Origin: Cupriavidus sp. BIS7
Lineage (GTDB): Bacteria; Pseudomonadota; Gammaproteobacteria; Burkholderiales; Burkholderiaceae
Reading direction: 5' to 3'
DNA length: 64,000 nt
Assembly: GCF_000292345.1 (NCBI RefSeq)
Contig: NZ_ALOU01000019.1
Span: 124,001 to 188,000, forward strand
Part shown: positions 8,869-17,653 of the stretch, piece after piece
Numbering within the stretch: the stretch's first letter is position 1
Layout of the letters: each line of letters opens with the position of its first letter
Made by a program: the position numbers and the translations under genes
The notes under the pieces: model-generated
The model's database searches: none
What the model saw: only the letters and a program-made list of their open reading frames with translations
What the model was told of the DNA's origin: nothing

Positions 8869-11460
8869 TTAGCAGCCGTGATTCGACCGCCGCTGGCGTC
8901 GTGGCCGGCGTTGCATGCAGGACTCGCAGACCGGTGCCGCGTCACCGCCGAACGGGATCGGATCGTTCATATACGCGTTGATCTTGTCGCGCACGAACGA
9001 TGTTTTGTCGCCCACGGTCGAGATGATGCCCGTCGTGGCGCCGCCGCCCAGCAGCATCGTGAAGATGCCACGGTACGGGAAGTCGCCATAGGCCGGCACA
9101 CTGACGTTGAACGGCTCGGAACGCTTGAACATGTCCTCCGCAGTGCTCCCCATCGCCCAATGGAACGCCGATGGGAAGTTCAGCGCGACGATCTTCGGGT
9201 TGATGTTGTGGTAGTCCGTCCCGATGGCTGCATCGCCGAACAGGTAGGTCCCGCCCGTGCCCCAGTTCTGCGTGTCGAAGTTGTCGTTGACCTGGTCCGT
9301 CACCAGCGGCGCATGGCTGACCGGGATCTGCCACGGCATGATCGGAACCTTGAGGTCACGGCTCAGTTCGCCGCAGAAGTCGTAGAAGCGTTCCCACTCG
9401 TGCGTCCAGTAGCAATAGCCGTTGGCGTAGCTGCGGATCGTGAAGTCGTCGGCCTCGTAGCGGTCCACGGCCAGGAAATCGGGCGCATACGGGCCTTCGT
9501 GGACCTTCATCGACCGCACGAACGCGGCTGTCGCCTGGGCGTTCCTGATCGGCTCGTCGCCGGACGCATAGATCCACTCGGAAGCGCCCACGCCCCAGAG
9601 ATTGACCTGCCAGCCGAACGTGACGGCCGGCGCGACGGTGCGGATCAGCCAGTTGACGGCTGCCACGTAGCCACGGATGTTTTCCTCGATGTCCTGAGGG
9701 ATCGTGGCGCGCACGTTCCAGTGGGACAGTGCCATCTGCAGCGGCTCGCGTACCGGCATCGCATACTCCGGCCCGAAGCCGCCTTGCTGGCAGGCGCCGA
9801 GGAAATCGGGGTTGATGACGTAGCCGGCGGGCACCGGGTGATCGGCGTCGGTGTGCTCCTTGGCCAGATTCAGCGAGAGGATCAGGTTGGCAAGGCTATG
9901 CGCCAGGCCTTGCTTGTTCGCCAGTTGTGTCGGCGTGTCGCCAAGCGACAGGTTGCAGGTGTAGGACACAAGCACCGGCAGCACCTGATGGCCGCCGCCG
10001 ATCTGCTTCTCGACATCGCGCGCCAGCAGGACCGTTGCCGTGGTCTGGTTATCCGAGGTCAGGTACACGTTGGCATCGCCGGCACCATCGAACCCGGCGT
10101 ACTTGAAGACCGACGACGCGCGTGCCGCGACGAAATCGGCGGCGTTGCCGGGCGTCAGGTCGGCGCATCCGCCGAAGCTCAGGAAGTTGGGGAAGCCGCG
10201 CACGTTCAGGTTGGCACCCTGCGAGACATCGATCACCAGCCGCGTTGCGCCGCTCGGCGCCACGCGGAGTTCGCTGGCGGCCTGCACGTTGTACACCACG
10301 CCGTCGAGGATGAAGTCCGGCACATCGACCGTGTAGGTCTGCGGCTGAACTGGCACGGAGAACTGGTACGTAAAGGTGCCCGCCTTCAGCGGCACGGCCT
10401 GCCGGTAGGTCATGTTCGACGCGATGAGCCTCACGTCGAGCGAGGTGCCGACGGTGATGCCCGACGTGACCGCGATGGGTAGAGGGACGAAGCCCGTGGT
10501 GTCGACTGCCGTGGAGTGCATGTCGGCCGCCGTGAACACGACGTTCTCGACTGACGTCGACAACGTGCGGTACTTGGTGGCAAACGTGTACCGCACGTTG
10601 TTCAGGGCCACGGGCGCCACGGTGATGTCGACCACGCCGACCGGCGGCAACCCGCTCAGCGGCATGGTGCTGCCGGGCGGCATCCGGAATTCGGCAAGCA
10701 CAGCGCCCGTATTGCGCGCGACGACACTGACGTCGAGTTCCTCGTCGGCCAGCACGGGAATGTCGCCGATGGCGATATTGAGGCGCGCATAGTATTGGGC
10801 ATCGGCGTAGTTCACGACCACCACGGCGGTGCTGCCCGGGGTGACCGAAACCGTGGCGGGATGCACGTGGGCTTCGGCGACGATCGTGCCGGACGGGTTT
10901 GTCAGGGCCGTGGCGGACACGTTGTAGGTGCCGGCCGGCAGCGCCAGCGGCGTGGTCGTGCCCGGCGACACGGTCTCCACGTGCGTCTGCGTACCCTGTG
11001 TGAACGTAATGCTCTGCGCAACCGAATACAGTGCCGGGTCCGGGGCCGACGCCGTCTGCACGCGCACCGTGCCGTCAGTGTTGGGCAGCGAATCAGCGGC
11101 CAGCGCGAACGACGACAGGTAGTCGCCGGCGTTGGGCCCGGTCAGGTCACCATTGATGCCGATCTTGATGGTGTCCTGCGCGACGAACGTATGGGCCGAC
11201 TCGAAAATGACCTTGGCCTCGACGTCCCAGGTCTGGCTGTCGATCCGGTCGTTCTCGGTGGCCGCGGTGTGGGCCATCCAACTCCACAACTGCACGTTGA
11301 TGTCGGTCGGCTGGACGGCCGCCGGCGAATGGAATTTCAGTCCGAGGAATTGATTGACCTTGACTGCCGTGCCGGTGCTGTGCCGGATGTTCTTGATGCT
11401 GATTACGCCGTACCACTGCGATGCCCCGGCATCGACACTGATATCGAAAAGAATTGTCAT
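8869..11460 (-). CDS. Large carbohydrate-binding / glycosidase-like protein of unknown function, no signal peptide
   Basis: An 863-residue protein I do not recognise at family level. Residues 1-125 look like a beta-sandwich carbohydrate-binding or structural module (GASQWYGVISIKN...WDVEAKVIFESAH). Residues about 130-390 hold three related beta-rich repeats, each with a turn such as LPAGTYNVSATAL or LKAGTFTYQFSV, resembling carboxypeptidase-regulatory or Ig-like folds. Residues about 400-840 look like a TIM-barrel hydrolase (FGGCADLTPG, KYAGFDGAG, GWQVNLWGVGASEWIYASGDEP, HEWERFYDFC, MPWQIPVSH). The start at 11460 is chosen because GGAGG lies 8 bases upstream; an in-frame ATG 19 codons earlier has no such site. 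No export signal is visible from either start. The tail is arginine-rich. Cellulose or chitin degradation is possible but unproven. Confidence 0.72.
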   Translation of the reverse strand: MTILFDISVDAGASQWYGVISIKNIRHSTGTAVKVNQFLGLKFHSPAAVQPTDINVQLWSWMAHTAATENDRIDSQTWDVEAKVIFESAHTFVAQDTIKIGINGDLTGPNAGDYLSSFALAADSLPNTDGTVRVQTASAPDPALYSVAQSITFTQGTQTHVETVSPGTTTPLALPAGTYNVSATALTNPSGTIVAEAHVHPATVSVTPGSTAVVVVNYADAQYYARLNIAIGDIPVLADEELDVSVVARNTGAVLAEFRMPPGSTMPLSGLPPVGVVDITVAPVALNNVRYTFATKYRTLSTSVENVVFTAADMHSTAVDTTGFVPLPIAVTSGITVGTSLDVRLIASNMTYRQAVPLKAGTFTYQFSVPVQPQTYTVDVPDFILDGVVYNVQAASELRVAPSGATRLVIDVSQGANLNVRGFPNFLSFGGCADLTPGNAADFVAARASSVFKYAGFDGAGDANVYLTSDNQTTATVLLARDVEKQIGGGHQVLPVLVSYTCNLSLGDTPTQLANKQGLAHSLANLILSLNLAKEHTDADHPVPAGYVINPDFLGACQQGGFGPEYAMPVREPLQMALSHWNVRATIPQDIEENIRGYVAAVNWLIRTVAPAVTFGWQVNLWGVGASEWIYASGDEPIRNAQATAAFVRSMKVHEGPYAPDFLAVDRYEADDFTIRSYANGYCYWTHEWERFYDFCGELSRDLKVPIMPWQIPVSHAPLVTDQVNDNFDTQNWGTGGTYLFGDAAIGTDYHNINPKIVALNFPSAFHWAMGSTAEDMFKRSEPFNVSVPAYGDFPYRGIFTMLLGGGATTGIISTVGDKTSFVRDKINAYMNDPIPFGGDAAPVCESCMQRRPRRQRRSNHGC

Positions 11461-11570
11461 GATTCCTGCCTCCGCATGGTTGTGAACGCGGCGCTCGATG
11501 TGCGCCGGCGTGAGCACAGGTTATGGGGCAGGGTGAGCGGTGGGAATGGATTTGCCCGCGGTGGGCAGGG

Positions 11571-11620
11571 AGGTGCAGCGAGGTGCAGCGAGGTGCGGAG
11601 AGGTGCAGCGAGGTGCGGGG
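11571..11620. repeat. Five tandem copies of a 10-bp repeat
   Basis: The unit AGGTGCAGCG is repeated five times head to tail (copies three and five are AGGTGCGGAG and AGGTGCGGGG), followed by a partial GAGGTG. It lies between yggX and the 863-residue protein gene, 111 bp upstream of the latter's start. The period is about one helical turn. A hairpin with CTCCCGC/GCGGGA arms follows near 11636-11655. Confidence 0.85.
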
Positions 11621-11684
11621 GAGGTGTTCCATTCCCTCTCCCGCGTGGCGGGAAAGGGAGTCTCAAGCCTGGGCGGCTAGCGTC

Positions 11685-11960
11685 TTAAGCCGACGGCGGC
11701 GGCACGTAGCCGGCTGCCTGGTCGGCGCCTTCGCCGAAGAAGTACTTCTCGGTCTGCTTGAGCAGGTACTGGCGCGCGCGCGGATCGGCCATGTTCAGGC
11801 GGTTCTCATTGATCAGCATGGTCTGGTGCTTGAGCCAGCCGGCCCACGCTTCCTTGGATACGCTTTGCCAGATCTTCTTGCCGAGTTCGCCCGGCAGCGG
11901 CGGGAAGTCGAGGCCTTCGGCTTCCTTGTTCAGCTTGATGCATTGGACCATGCGGGCCAT
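11685..11960 (-). CDS. yggX: YggX, probable Fe(II)-trafficking / oxidative damage protection protein
   Basis: A 91-residue cytoplasmic protein with the full YggX signature: it starts [19 protein letters not shown], contains [20 protein letters not shown], and then [15 protein letters not shown]. Family members limit oxidative damage to iron-sulfur proteins and probably move ferrous iron. The single conserved Cys7 is present. AAGGAG sits 7 bases upstream of the ATG. The gene follows argA on the same strand after 108 bp and may be co-transcribed with it. The length is normal (about 90). Confidence 0.95.
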   Translation of the reverse strand: MARMVQCIKLNKEAEGLDFPPLPGELGKKIWQSVSKEAWAGWLKHQTMLINENRLNMADPRARQYLLKQTEKYFFGEGADQAAGYVPPPSA

Positions 11961-12068
11961 GAGGGACTCCTTGTTCGTGTGGGCGCTATTGTAGCCAAGC
12001 TGGCCCGGCGGGGCGGCGATCTTCGCCCATGCCCCTGCGCGCCATGTTGTTACTGGTGCTTTGGCGCC

Positions 12069-13511
12069 TCAAAGCTTCTTCATCAGAACCATGGACTTGC
12101 GCTGCCAGTTGTAGAGCTTGCGCTTGTCCTCGGGCAGGTCGTCCACGGTGGCGTGCACGAAGCCGCGCTTGAGGAACCAGTGCTCGGTGCGCGTGGTGAG
12201 CACGAACAGGCGGTCCAGGCCGAGCGTGCGCGCGCGGCGCTCGATGCGCTTGAGCAGGCGCTCGCCATCGCCGGTGCCCTGGGCTTCCTGGGACACGGTC
12301 AGGCAGGCCATCTCGCCCATGTTCTCGCGCGGGAATTCGTAGAGCGCGGCGCAGCCGAACAGTACGCTGTCGTGCTCGATCACCGAGAACTTGTCGATAT
12401 CGCGCTCGATCAGGTGACGGCCTCGCGGCACCAGCGTGCCGTCGGCTTCCAGCGGGGCGATCAGCTGCAGGATGCCGCCAACGTCGTCGAGCGTGGCTTC
12501 GCGCAGGCTTTCCAGGTCAGTGTCGGAGACCATGGTGCCCACGCCATCGTGCAGGAACAGTTCCAGCAGCACCGAGCCGTCCAGCGAGTACGGGATCAGG
12601 TGGGCGCGCGGCACGCCGCCCTTGAGCGCCTTGACCAGGTGCTGCAGGGAATAGGCCACGTCGGGCGGCAGATGGCTGCTCTGCAGCCGCTCAGCGGCGG
12701 TGCGCAGCGACATTTCCTTCATCAGCTTGCCCACCGGGTCGGGCACGCCGGGCACCTCGGTGATGAAGATCAGCTTGTCCGCCTTCAGCGCGCTGGCCGC
12801 GGCGCTCGCCACGTCTTCCATTGACAGGTTGAACGCCTGCCCCGTGGGCGAAAAACCAAGTGGCGACAGCAGCACGATCTTGCCGTGCGACAACGACATG
12901 CGCATCGATTCGCCGTCGAGCTTGCGCACCAGGCCCGTGTGCTGGTAATCCACGCCATTGACGATACCCACCGGGCGCGCGGTGATGAAGTTGCCGGACA
13001 CCACCGAAAGCTGGGCGCCCGCCATCGGCGTGTTCGGCAGGCCCTGGCTGAATGCTGCCTCGATGTCCAGCCGCAGTTCGCCAGCCGCTTCCTTGGCGCA
13101 TTCGAGCGCCGCGTTGTCGGTGATGCGGATGCCTTCGGCATATTGCGACTGCACGTTGCGCAGTGCCAGTTGCTCTTCCACCTGCGGGCGGGAGCCAAAC
13201 ACCAGAACGATCTGCATGCCCATCGCGTGCAGCAGTGCCACGTCGTTGACCAGCGCATTGAGCACCCCGGCCTTGACCAGTTCGCCGCTGAACGCGATCA
13301 CGAAGGTCTTGCCGCGGAACGCGTGGATATAGGGCGCGACCGCTCGCAGCCAGTCAACGAACTGTTGCTGGTCCGGACCGGCGGCTTCGGATAGCTCGGC
13401 GGCCGGCGGCGAGGTGTCGGGCGAGGTGCCGGGCTCGGCCTTCAGGGGCAGCGGCAGCGGCGCGGAGGCAGGATCTGGGTCCTGCTGCGGGGAGTCGGTT
13501 CTGGCGTTCAT
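12069..13511 (-). CDS. argA: N-acetylglutamate synthase ArgA
   Basis: ArgA transfers acetyl from acetyl-CoA to glutamate, the first step of arginine synthesis. The 480-residue product has an N-terminal amino-acid-kinase-like domain (residues about 60-310: YIHAFRGKTFVIAFSGELV, LVFGSRPQVEEQL, KIVLLSPLGFSPTGQAFNL). A C-terminal GNAT acetyltransferase domain follows (FGCAALYEFPRENMGEMACLTV, then QGTGDGERLLKRIERRAR). The first ~55 residues are a Pro/Ser/Ala-rich extension. An open frame continues 70 codons upstream into hrpA, but the ATG at 13511 is chosen because the extra codons lie within the divergent gene. No ribosome binding site is present, and a TATAAT hexamer ends 7 bases before the ATG. 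Confidence 0.94.
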   Translation of the reverse strand: MNARTDSPQQDPDPASAPLPLPLKAEPGTSPDTSPPAAELSEAAGPDQQQFVDWLRAVAPYIHAFRGKTFVIAFSGELVKAGVLNALVNDVALLHAMGMQIVLVFGSRPQVEEQLALRNVQSQYAEGIRITDNAALECAKEAAGELRLDIEAAFSQGLPNTPMAGAQLSVVSGNFITARPVGIVNGVDYQHTGLVRKLDGESMRMSLSHGKIVLLSPLGFSPTGQAFNLSMEDVASAAASALKADKLIFITEVPGVPDPVGKLMKEMSLRTAAERLQSSHLPPDVAYSLQHLVKALKGGVPRAHLIPYSLDGSVLLELFLHDGVGTMVSDTDLESLREATLDDVGGILQLIAPLEADGTLVPRGRHLIERDIDKFSVIEHDSVLFGCAALYEFPRENMGEMACLTVSQEAQGTGDGERLLKRIERRARTLGLDRLFVLTTRTEHWFLKRGFVHATVDDLPEDKRKLYNWQRKSMVLMKKL

Positions 13512-13516
13512 GCGGC

Positions 13517-13528
13517 GGATTATAATCC
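13517..13528. promoter_or_regulatory. Symmetric bidirectional -10 element shared by argA and hrpA
   Basis: GGATTATAATCC is a perfect 12-bp palindrome lying in the 23-bp gap between two divergent start codons. It contains TATAAT on the plus strand (13521-13526) and on the minus strand (13524-13519). Standard spacing puts +1 at about 13533 for hrpA (ATG 13535) and about 13512 for argA (ATG 13511), so both messages would be almost leaderless. The -35 matches are weak: TTGTGC at 13546-13541 with a 16-bp spacer for argA, and nothing clear for hrpA. Confidence 0.6.
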
Positions 13529-13534
13529 CGGCCA

Positions 13535-16500
13535 ATGTCAGCACAACGTCCCGCCAAACCTGCCCCCGCCCGGCCTGCCGAGGCCAATTCCTCCCCGGCT
13601 CAACCGAAGCCCGCCCAGCGCCCGGCGGAGGCCGGCCCGCGCCCGGCACGGCCCGCGCGTTCGTCGGGGCCGTCAGGTCAGCCAGGTCAGTCGGGCTCCG
13701 CTCGTCCGTCAGGCCAGCCAAGGCAGCCGCGTGCGCCGCAACCCGTGCGGATGGCCAATCCGCTGCCGGAGATCACTTTCCCCGAGGCGCTGCCGGTTTC
13801 GGCGCGCCGCGACGAGATCGCCCGGGCGCTGCAGGCCAACCAGGTCATCATCGTTTCGGGTGAGACCGGCTCGGGCAAGACCACGCAGCTTCCCAAGATC
13901 GCGCTGTCGATCGGCCGCGGCCCGGCGCGCGAGGGCAAGCCGGGCGGCGGACTGATCGGCCACACGCAGCCGCGCCGGATCGCCGCCACGTCCACGGCCA
14001 AGCGCATTGCACAGGAACTGGGCACCCCGCTTGGCGAAACCGTTGGCTATCAGGTGCGGTTCAACGACACGATGTCAGCCGGTGCGTCGGTCAAGCTGAT
14101 GACGGACGGCATTCTGCTGGCGGAGACGCAGAACGACCCGCTGCTGCGCGCGTACGACACGATCATCATCGACGAGGCGCACGAGCGCAGCCTCAATATC
14201 GACTTCCTGATCGGCTACCTGCGCCAGATCCTGCCAAAGCGGCCGGACCTGAAAGTGATCATCACGTCGGCAACGATTGACGCAAAGCGCTTTGCCGAGC
14301 ATTTCGCGCGTGACGGCAAGCCTGCGCCGGTGATCGAGGTCAGCGGCCGGCTCTACCCGGTGGAGCTTCGCTACCGGCCGATCCAGGCCGATGCGCCCGC
14401 CGATGCCGCGCCGCGCACGGAGAAGGCCAGGGAGCGCGACCTGTATGACGGCATCGTCGATGCGGTGGACGAACTGTGCCGGCTTGGCCCCGGCGACGTG
14501 CTCGTGTTCCTGCCCGGCGAACGCGAAATCCGCGAGGCCGCCGAGGCGCTGCGCAAGCATCATCCGCCGCACACCGAGATCCTGCCGCTGTTCGCGCGGT
14601 TGTCCGTGCAGGAGCAGGAACGCGTGTTCAAGCCGTCCAACGCGCGGCGCATCGTACTGGCGACCAACGTCGCCGAAACCTCGCTGACGGTGCCCGGCAT
14701 CCGCTACGTGGTGGATACGGGGCTGGCGCGCGTGAAGCGCTATTCGTACCGCAACAAGGTCGAGCAGCTCCAGATCGAATCGATCTCGCAGGCGGCCGCC
14801 AACCAGCGCGCCGGCCGTTGCGGCCGGGTGGCGAACGGCGTTTGCATCCGCCTTTACGAGGAAAGCGATTTCCAGGGCCGGACTCGGTTCACCGATCCGG
14901 AAATCCTGCGCTCGTCGCTGGCCGCGGTGATCTTGCGCATGAAGGGCCTGCGCCTGACCGATATCGAGGCGTTCCCGTTTATCGAGCCGCCACTGGGCCG
15001 GGCGATTGCCGACGGCTACCAGTTGCTGCAGGAGCTTGGCGCGCTCGACGAAGCCAACCAGCTGACCGGTATCGGCCGCCAGTTGGCCAAGCTGCCGCTC
15101 GATCCGCGCGTGGCGCGCATGATCCTGGCCGCACGCGACCAGCAGTGCCTGCGCGAAGTGCTGATCATCGCCAGCGCGCTGTCCGTGCAGGACCCGCGCG
15201 ACCGCCCGCAGGAGGCGCAGGAAGCCGCCGATCAGGCCCACCGCAAGTTCATGGACGAGAAGTCCGAGTTCCTGGGCTGGGTCAAGCTGTGGAAATGGTT
15301 TGAAGAGGCCGTGGCGCACAAGAAGACCAACCGGCAACTGCAGGACCAGTGCCGCGCGAACTTCCTGTCGCACGTACGGCTGCGCGAATGGCGCGATGTG
15401 CATTCGCAGCTGCTGACCACGGTGACCGAGCAGGGCTGGCGCCTGAACGAAAGCGAGCCGACCTTCGAACAGGTGCACAAGGCGCTGCTGACCGGCCTGC
15501 TTGGCAACGTCGGCCTCAAGCTCGATGAAGCCGACGGCCGTGGCCGAGAGTACCTTGGTGCGCGTGGCATCAAGTTCCACCTGTGGCCGGGCTCGCTGAT
15601 CGCGCGCAAGGTCGGGCGGTGGATCATCGCGGCGGAACTCGTGGAAACGAGCCGCCTTTATGCGCGCACGCTGGCCCGCATCGAGCCCGAATGGATCGAA
15701 CAGGTCGGCCGCCATCTGCTCAACGTGAGCTGGAGCGAGCCGCACTGGGAAAAGAAGGCGGGCCAGGTGGTGGCGCTGGAACGGGGCACGCTCTATGGCT
15801 TGCCCGTCTACCAGCATCGCCGCGTCCACTACGGACCGATGAACCCGGTGGAAGCGCGCGAACTGTTTATCCGCAGCGCGCTTGTGGAAGGCGAGTTCGA
15901 CACGCGCCTGCCGTTCTTCGCCCACAACCAGCGCCTCGTGCGCGAGATCGAGAATCTTGAACACAAGTCCCGCCGCCAGGACGTGCTGGTGGATGACGTG
16001 CTGATCTACGCGTTCTATGACGGCGCGATTCCCGCCGACATCCACAACCAGGTGTCGTTCGAGAAGTGGTACCAGGCCGAGTCCGCGAAGGACCGCAAGC
16101 TGCTGTACCTGAATCGCGACGAGCTGATGCGCCACGAGGCCGCGGGCATCACCACGGACCTGTTCCCGAAGCTGCTGCCGATCGCCGGCATCGATATGGC
16201 GCTGACGTATCACTTCGAGCCGGGCAGCCACCGCGATGGCGTGACGCTGACGGTGCCGCTGTACGCGCTCAACCAGGTGCGGCCCGAGCGCGTGGAATGG
16301 CTGGTGCCGGGCATGATCAAGGAGAAGGTGCATCTGCTGCTGAAATCGCTGCCGCAGAAGCTGCGCCGCCATTGCGTGCCGCTGCCGGACTACGCAGCCG
16401 GGTTTGTCGATCGCCAGCCATTTGGCGAGGGCGACCTGCTGGACGTGCTGATCGCCGATATCCGCGAGCAGACCGGCACGATGATCAAGCGGGCCGATTT

Positions 16501-17539
16501 CAAGCTGGAAACGCTGCCGGCGCACCACGCGATGAACTTCAAGGTGATCGACGAGCACGGTCGCCAGCTCGACATGGGCCGCAACCTGGCCCAGTTGCGC
16601 GCGGAGTTCGGCGGGCAGGCGCAGCAGTCGTTCCAGAATATCGCCGCGCGTGACGTGCCGGCCGCCGAGGCGGGGCAGTACGAGAACCTGACGTCGTGGT
16701 CGTTCGGGGAGTTGCCCGAGCTGCTGGAAATCCGCAAGGGCAACCAGACGCTGTTCGGCTATCCGGCGCTCGTCGATCGTACCGACCACTGCGACGTGGA
16801 GGTCTTCGACGATCCGCAGGAAGCCGCACGCATCCACCACGCCGGGCTGCGCCGGCTGTTTGCGCTGCAACTGCGCGAGCCGGTCAGGTTTGTCGAGAAG
16901 AACATCCCCAATCTGCAGCAGATGGCGATGCAGTACATGACGCTGGGTACGCAGGAGGAACTGCGCGGCCAGATCGTCATGATGGCGCTGGAACGCGCAT
17001 GCCTGCAGGCGCCGCTGCCGCGCAACGAGGCCGAGTTCAACGCACGCAAGGACGAGGGGCGGGCGCGGTTGTCGCTGCTTGCGCAGGAAATTGCGCGCCT
17101 CGTGGGGACGATACTCGCCGAATTCGCCGGCCTGCCGCGCAAGCTGCTGCAGGCCAAGCCGTTCGGCTCGGCGTACCAGGATCTGGAAGGGCAGCTTGCG
17201 CGCCTGATGACCAAGTCATTCGTGATTGATACGCCATACGCGCAGATCGTTCACTTCCCGCGCTACCTGAAAGGTATGGCGATGCGGGTGGACAAGCTCA
17301 AGGGCGACCCGGCCCGCGACAGCCAGCGCGTGCAGGAAATGACGCCGCTGGTGCAGCAGTGGCAGCGCGCCGAGAAGCAGTTGCGCGCGCAGGGACGCGG
17401 TGCCGAAGATGTGCGGCTCGACGAGTTCCGCTGGATGCTCGAGGAGCTGCGGGTGGCGTTGTTTGCACAGGAGTTGCGCACGCCGCAGCCGATGTCGGTC
17501 AAGCGTCTCCAGAAGGTCTGGGAATCGATGCAGCGCTGA
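13535..17539 (+). CDS. hrpA: ATP-dependent RNA helicase HrpA
   Basis: HrpA is a DEAH-box helicase acting on mRNA and stalled ribosomes. The 1334-residue product has a disordered Pro/Ala/Arg-rich N-terminus (residues 1-72), then Walker A GETGSGKTTQLPK, the DEAH box (IIDEAHERSLN), SAT (ITSATIDAKRF), the helicase C region (LATNVAETSLTVPGIRYVVD) and motif VI (QRAGRCGR). The HA2/OB-fold and DUF3418 regions fill the C-terminal half, including WLVPGMIKEKV. Length matches E. coli HrpA (1300). The ATG at 13535 has no Shine-Dalgarno, but a TATAAT hexamer ends 8 bases earlier; a later ATG at 13751 (residue 73) directly precedes the conserved core and is an alternative. Confidence 0.95.
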   Translation: MSAQRPAKPAPARPAEANSSPAQPKPAQRPAEAGPRPARPARSSGPSGQPGQSGSARPSGQPRQPRAPQPVRMANPLPEITFPEALPVSARRDEIARALQANQVIIVSGETGSGKTTQLPKIALSIGRGPAREGKPGGGLIGHTQPRRIAATSTAKRIAQELGTPLGETVGYQVRFNDTMSAGASVKLMTDGILLAETQNDPLLRAYDTIIIDEAHERSLNIDFLIGYLRQILPKRPDLKVIITSATIDAKRFAEHFARDGKPAPVIEVSGRLYPVELRYRPIQADAPADAAPRTEKARERDLYDGIVDAVDELCRLGPGDVLVFLPGEREIREAAEALRKHHPPHTEILPLFARLSVQEQERVFKPSNARRIVLATNVAETSLTVPGIRYVVDTGLARVKRYSYRNKVEQLQIESISQAAANQRAGRCGRVANGVCIRLYEESDFQGRTRFTDPEILRSSLAAVILRMKGLRLTDIEAFPFIEPPLGRAIADGYQLLQELGALDEANQLTGIGRQLAKLPLDPRVARMILAARDQQCLREVLIIASALSVQDPRDRPQEAQEAADQAHRKFMDEKSEFLGWVKLWKWFEEAVAHKKTNRQLQDQCRANFLSHVRLREWRDVHSQLLTTVTEQGWRLNESEPTFEQVHKALLTGLLGNVGLKLDEADGRGREYLGARGIKFHLWPGSLIARKVGRWIIAAELVETSRLYARTLARIEPEWIEQVGRHLLNVSWSEPHWEKKAGQVVALERGTLYGLPVYQHRRVHYGPMNPVEARELFIRSALVEGEFDTRLPFFAHNQRLVREIENLEHKSRRQDVLVDDVLIYAFYDGAIPADIHNQVSFEKWYQAESAKDRKLLYLNRDELMRHEAAGITTDLFPKLLPIAGIDMALTYHFEPGSHRDGVTLTVPLYALNQVRPERVEWLVPGMIKEKVHLLLKSLPQKLRRHCVPLPDYAAGFVDRQPFGEGDLLDVLIADIREQTGTMIKRADFKLETLPAHHAMNFKVIDEHGRQLDMGRNLAQLRAEFGGQAQQSFQNIAARDVPAAEAGQYENLTSWSFGELPELLEIRKGNQTLFGYPALVDRTDHCDVEVFDDPQEAARIHHAGLRRLFALQLREPVRFVEKNIPNLQQMAMQYMTLGTQEELRGQIVMMALERACLQAPLPRNEAEFNARKDEGRARLSLLAQEIARLVGTILAEFAGLPRKLLQAKPFGSAYQDLEGQLARLMTKSFVIDTPYAQIVHFPRYLKGMAMRVDKLKGDPARDSQRVQEMTPLVQQWQRAEKQLRAQGRGAEDVRLDEFRWMLEELRVALFAQELRTPQPMSVKRLQKVWESMQR

Positions 17540-17579
17540 TCGGGTGACTGATTTGTATCTAAATGTGAGAGACCCTAAA

Positions 17580-17625
17580 GAATCATGATTCAGGTCATCG
17601 ATTCAGCGTATTGAAACGTTAGAAT
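17580..17625 (+). promoter_or_regulatory. Palindrome and possible -10 upstream of the beta-propeller gene
   Basis: GAATCATGATTC (17580-17591) is a perfect 12-bp palindrome. TAGAAT (17620-17625) is a good -10 hexamer that would start transcription near 17632, 22 bases before the ATG at 17654. No convincing -35 is seen. The palindrome would lie about 47 bp upstream of that start, a usual activator position. Function is inferred. Confidence 0.35.
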
Positions 17626-17653
17626 GCGCGATTCGTCATGATTTAACGGTCTT

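Noticed and set aside
14075-16870. A 931-codon minus-strand frame inside hrpA
   Set aside because: An antisense shadow of hrpA with low-complexity composition, no start signals and no known motif.
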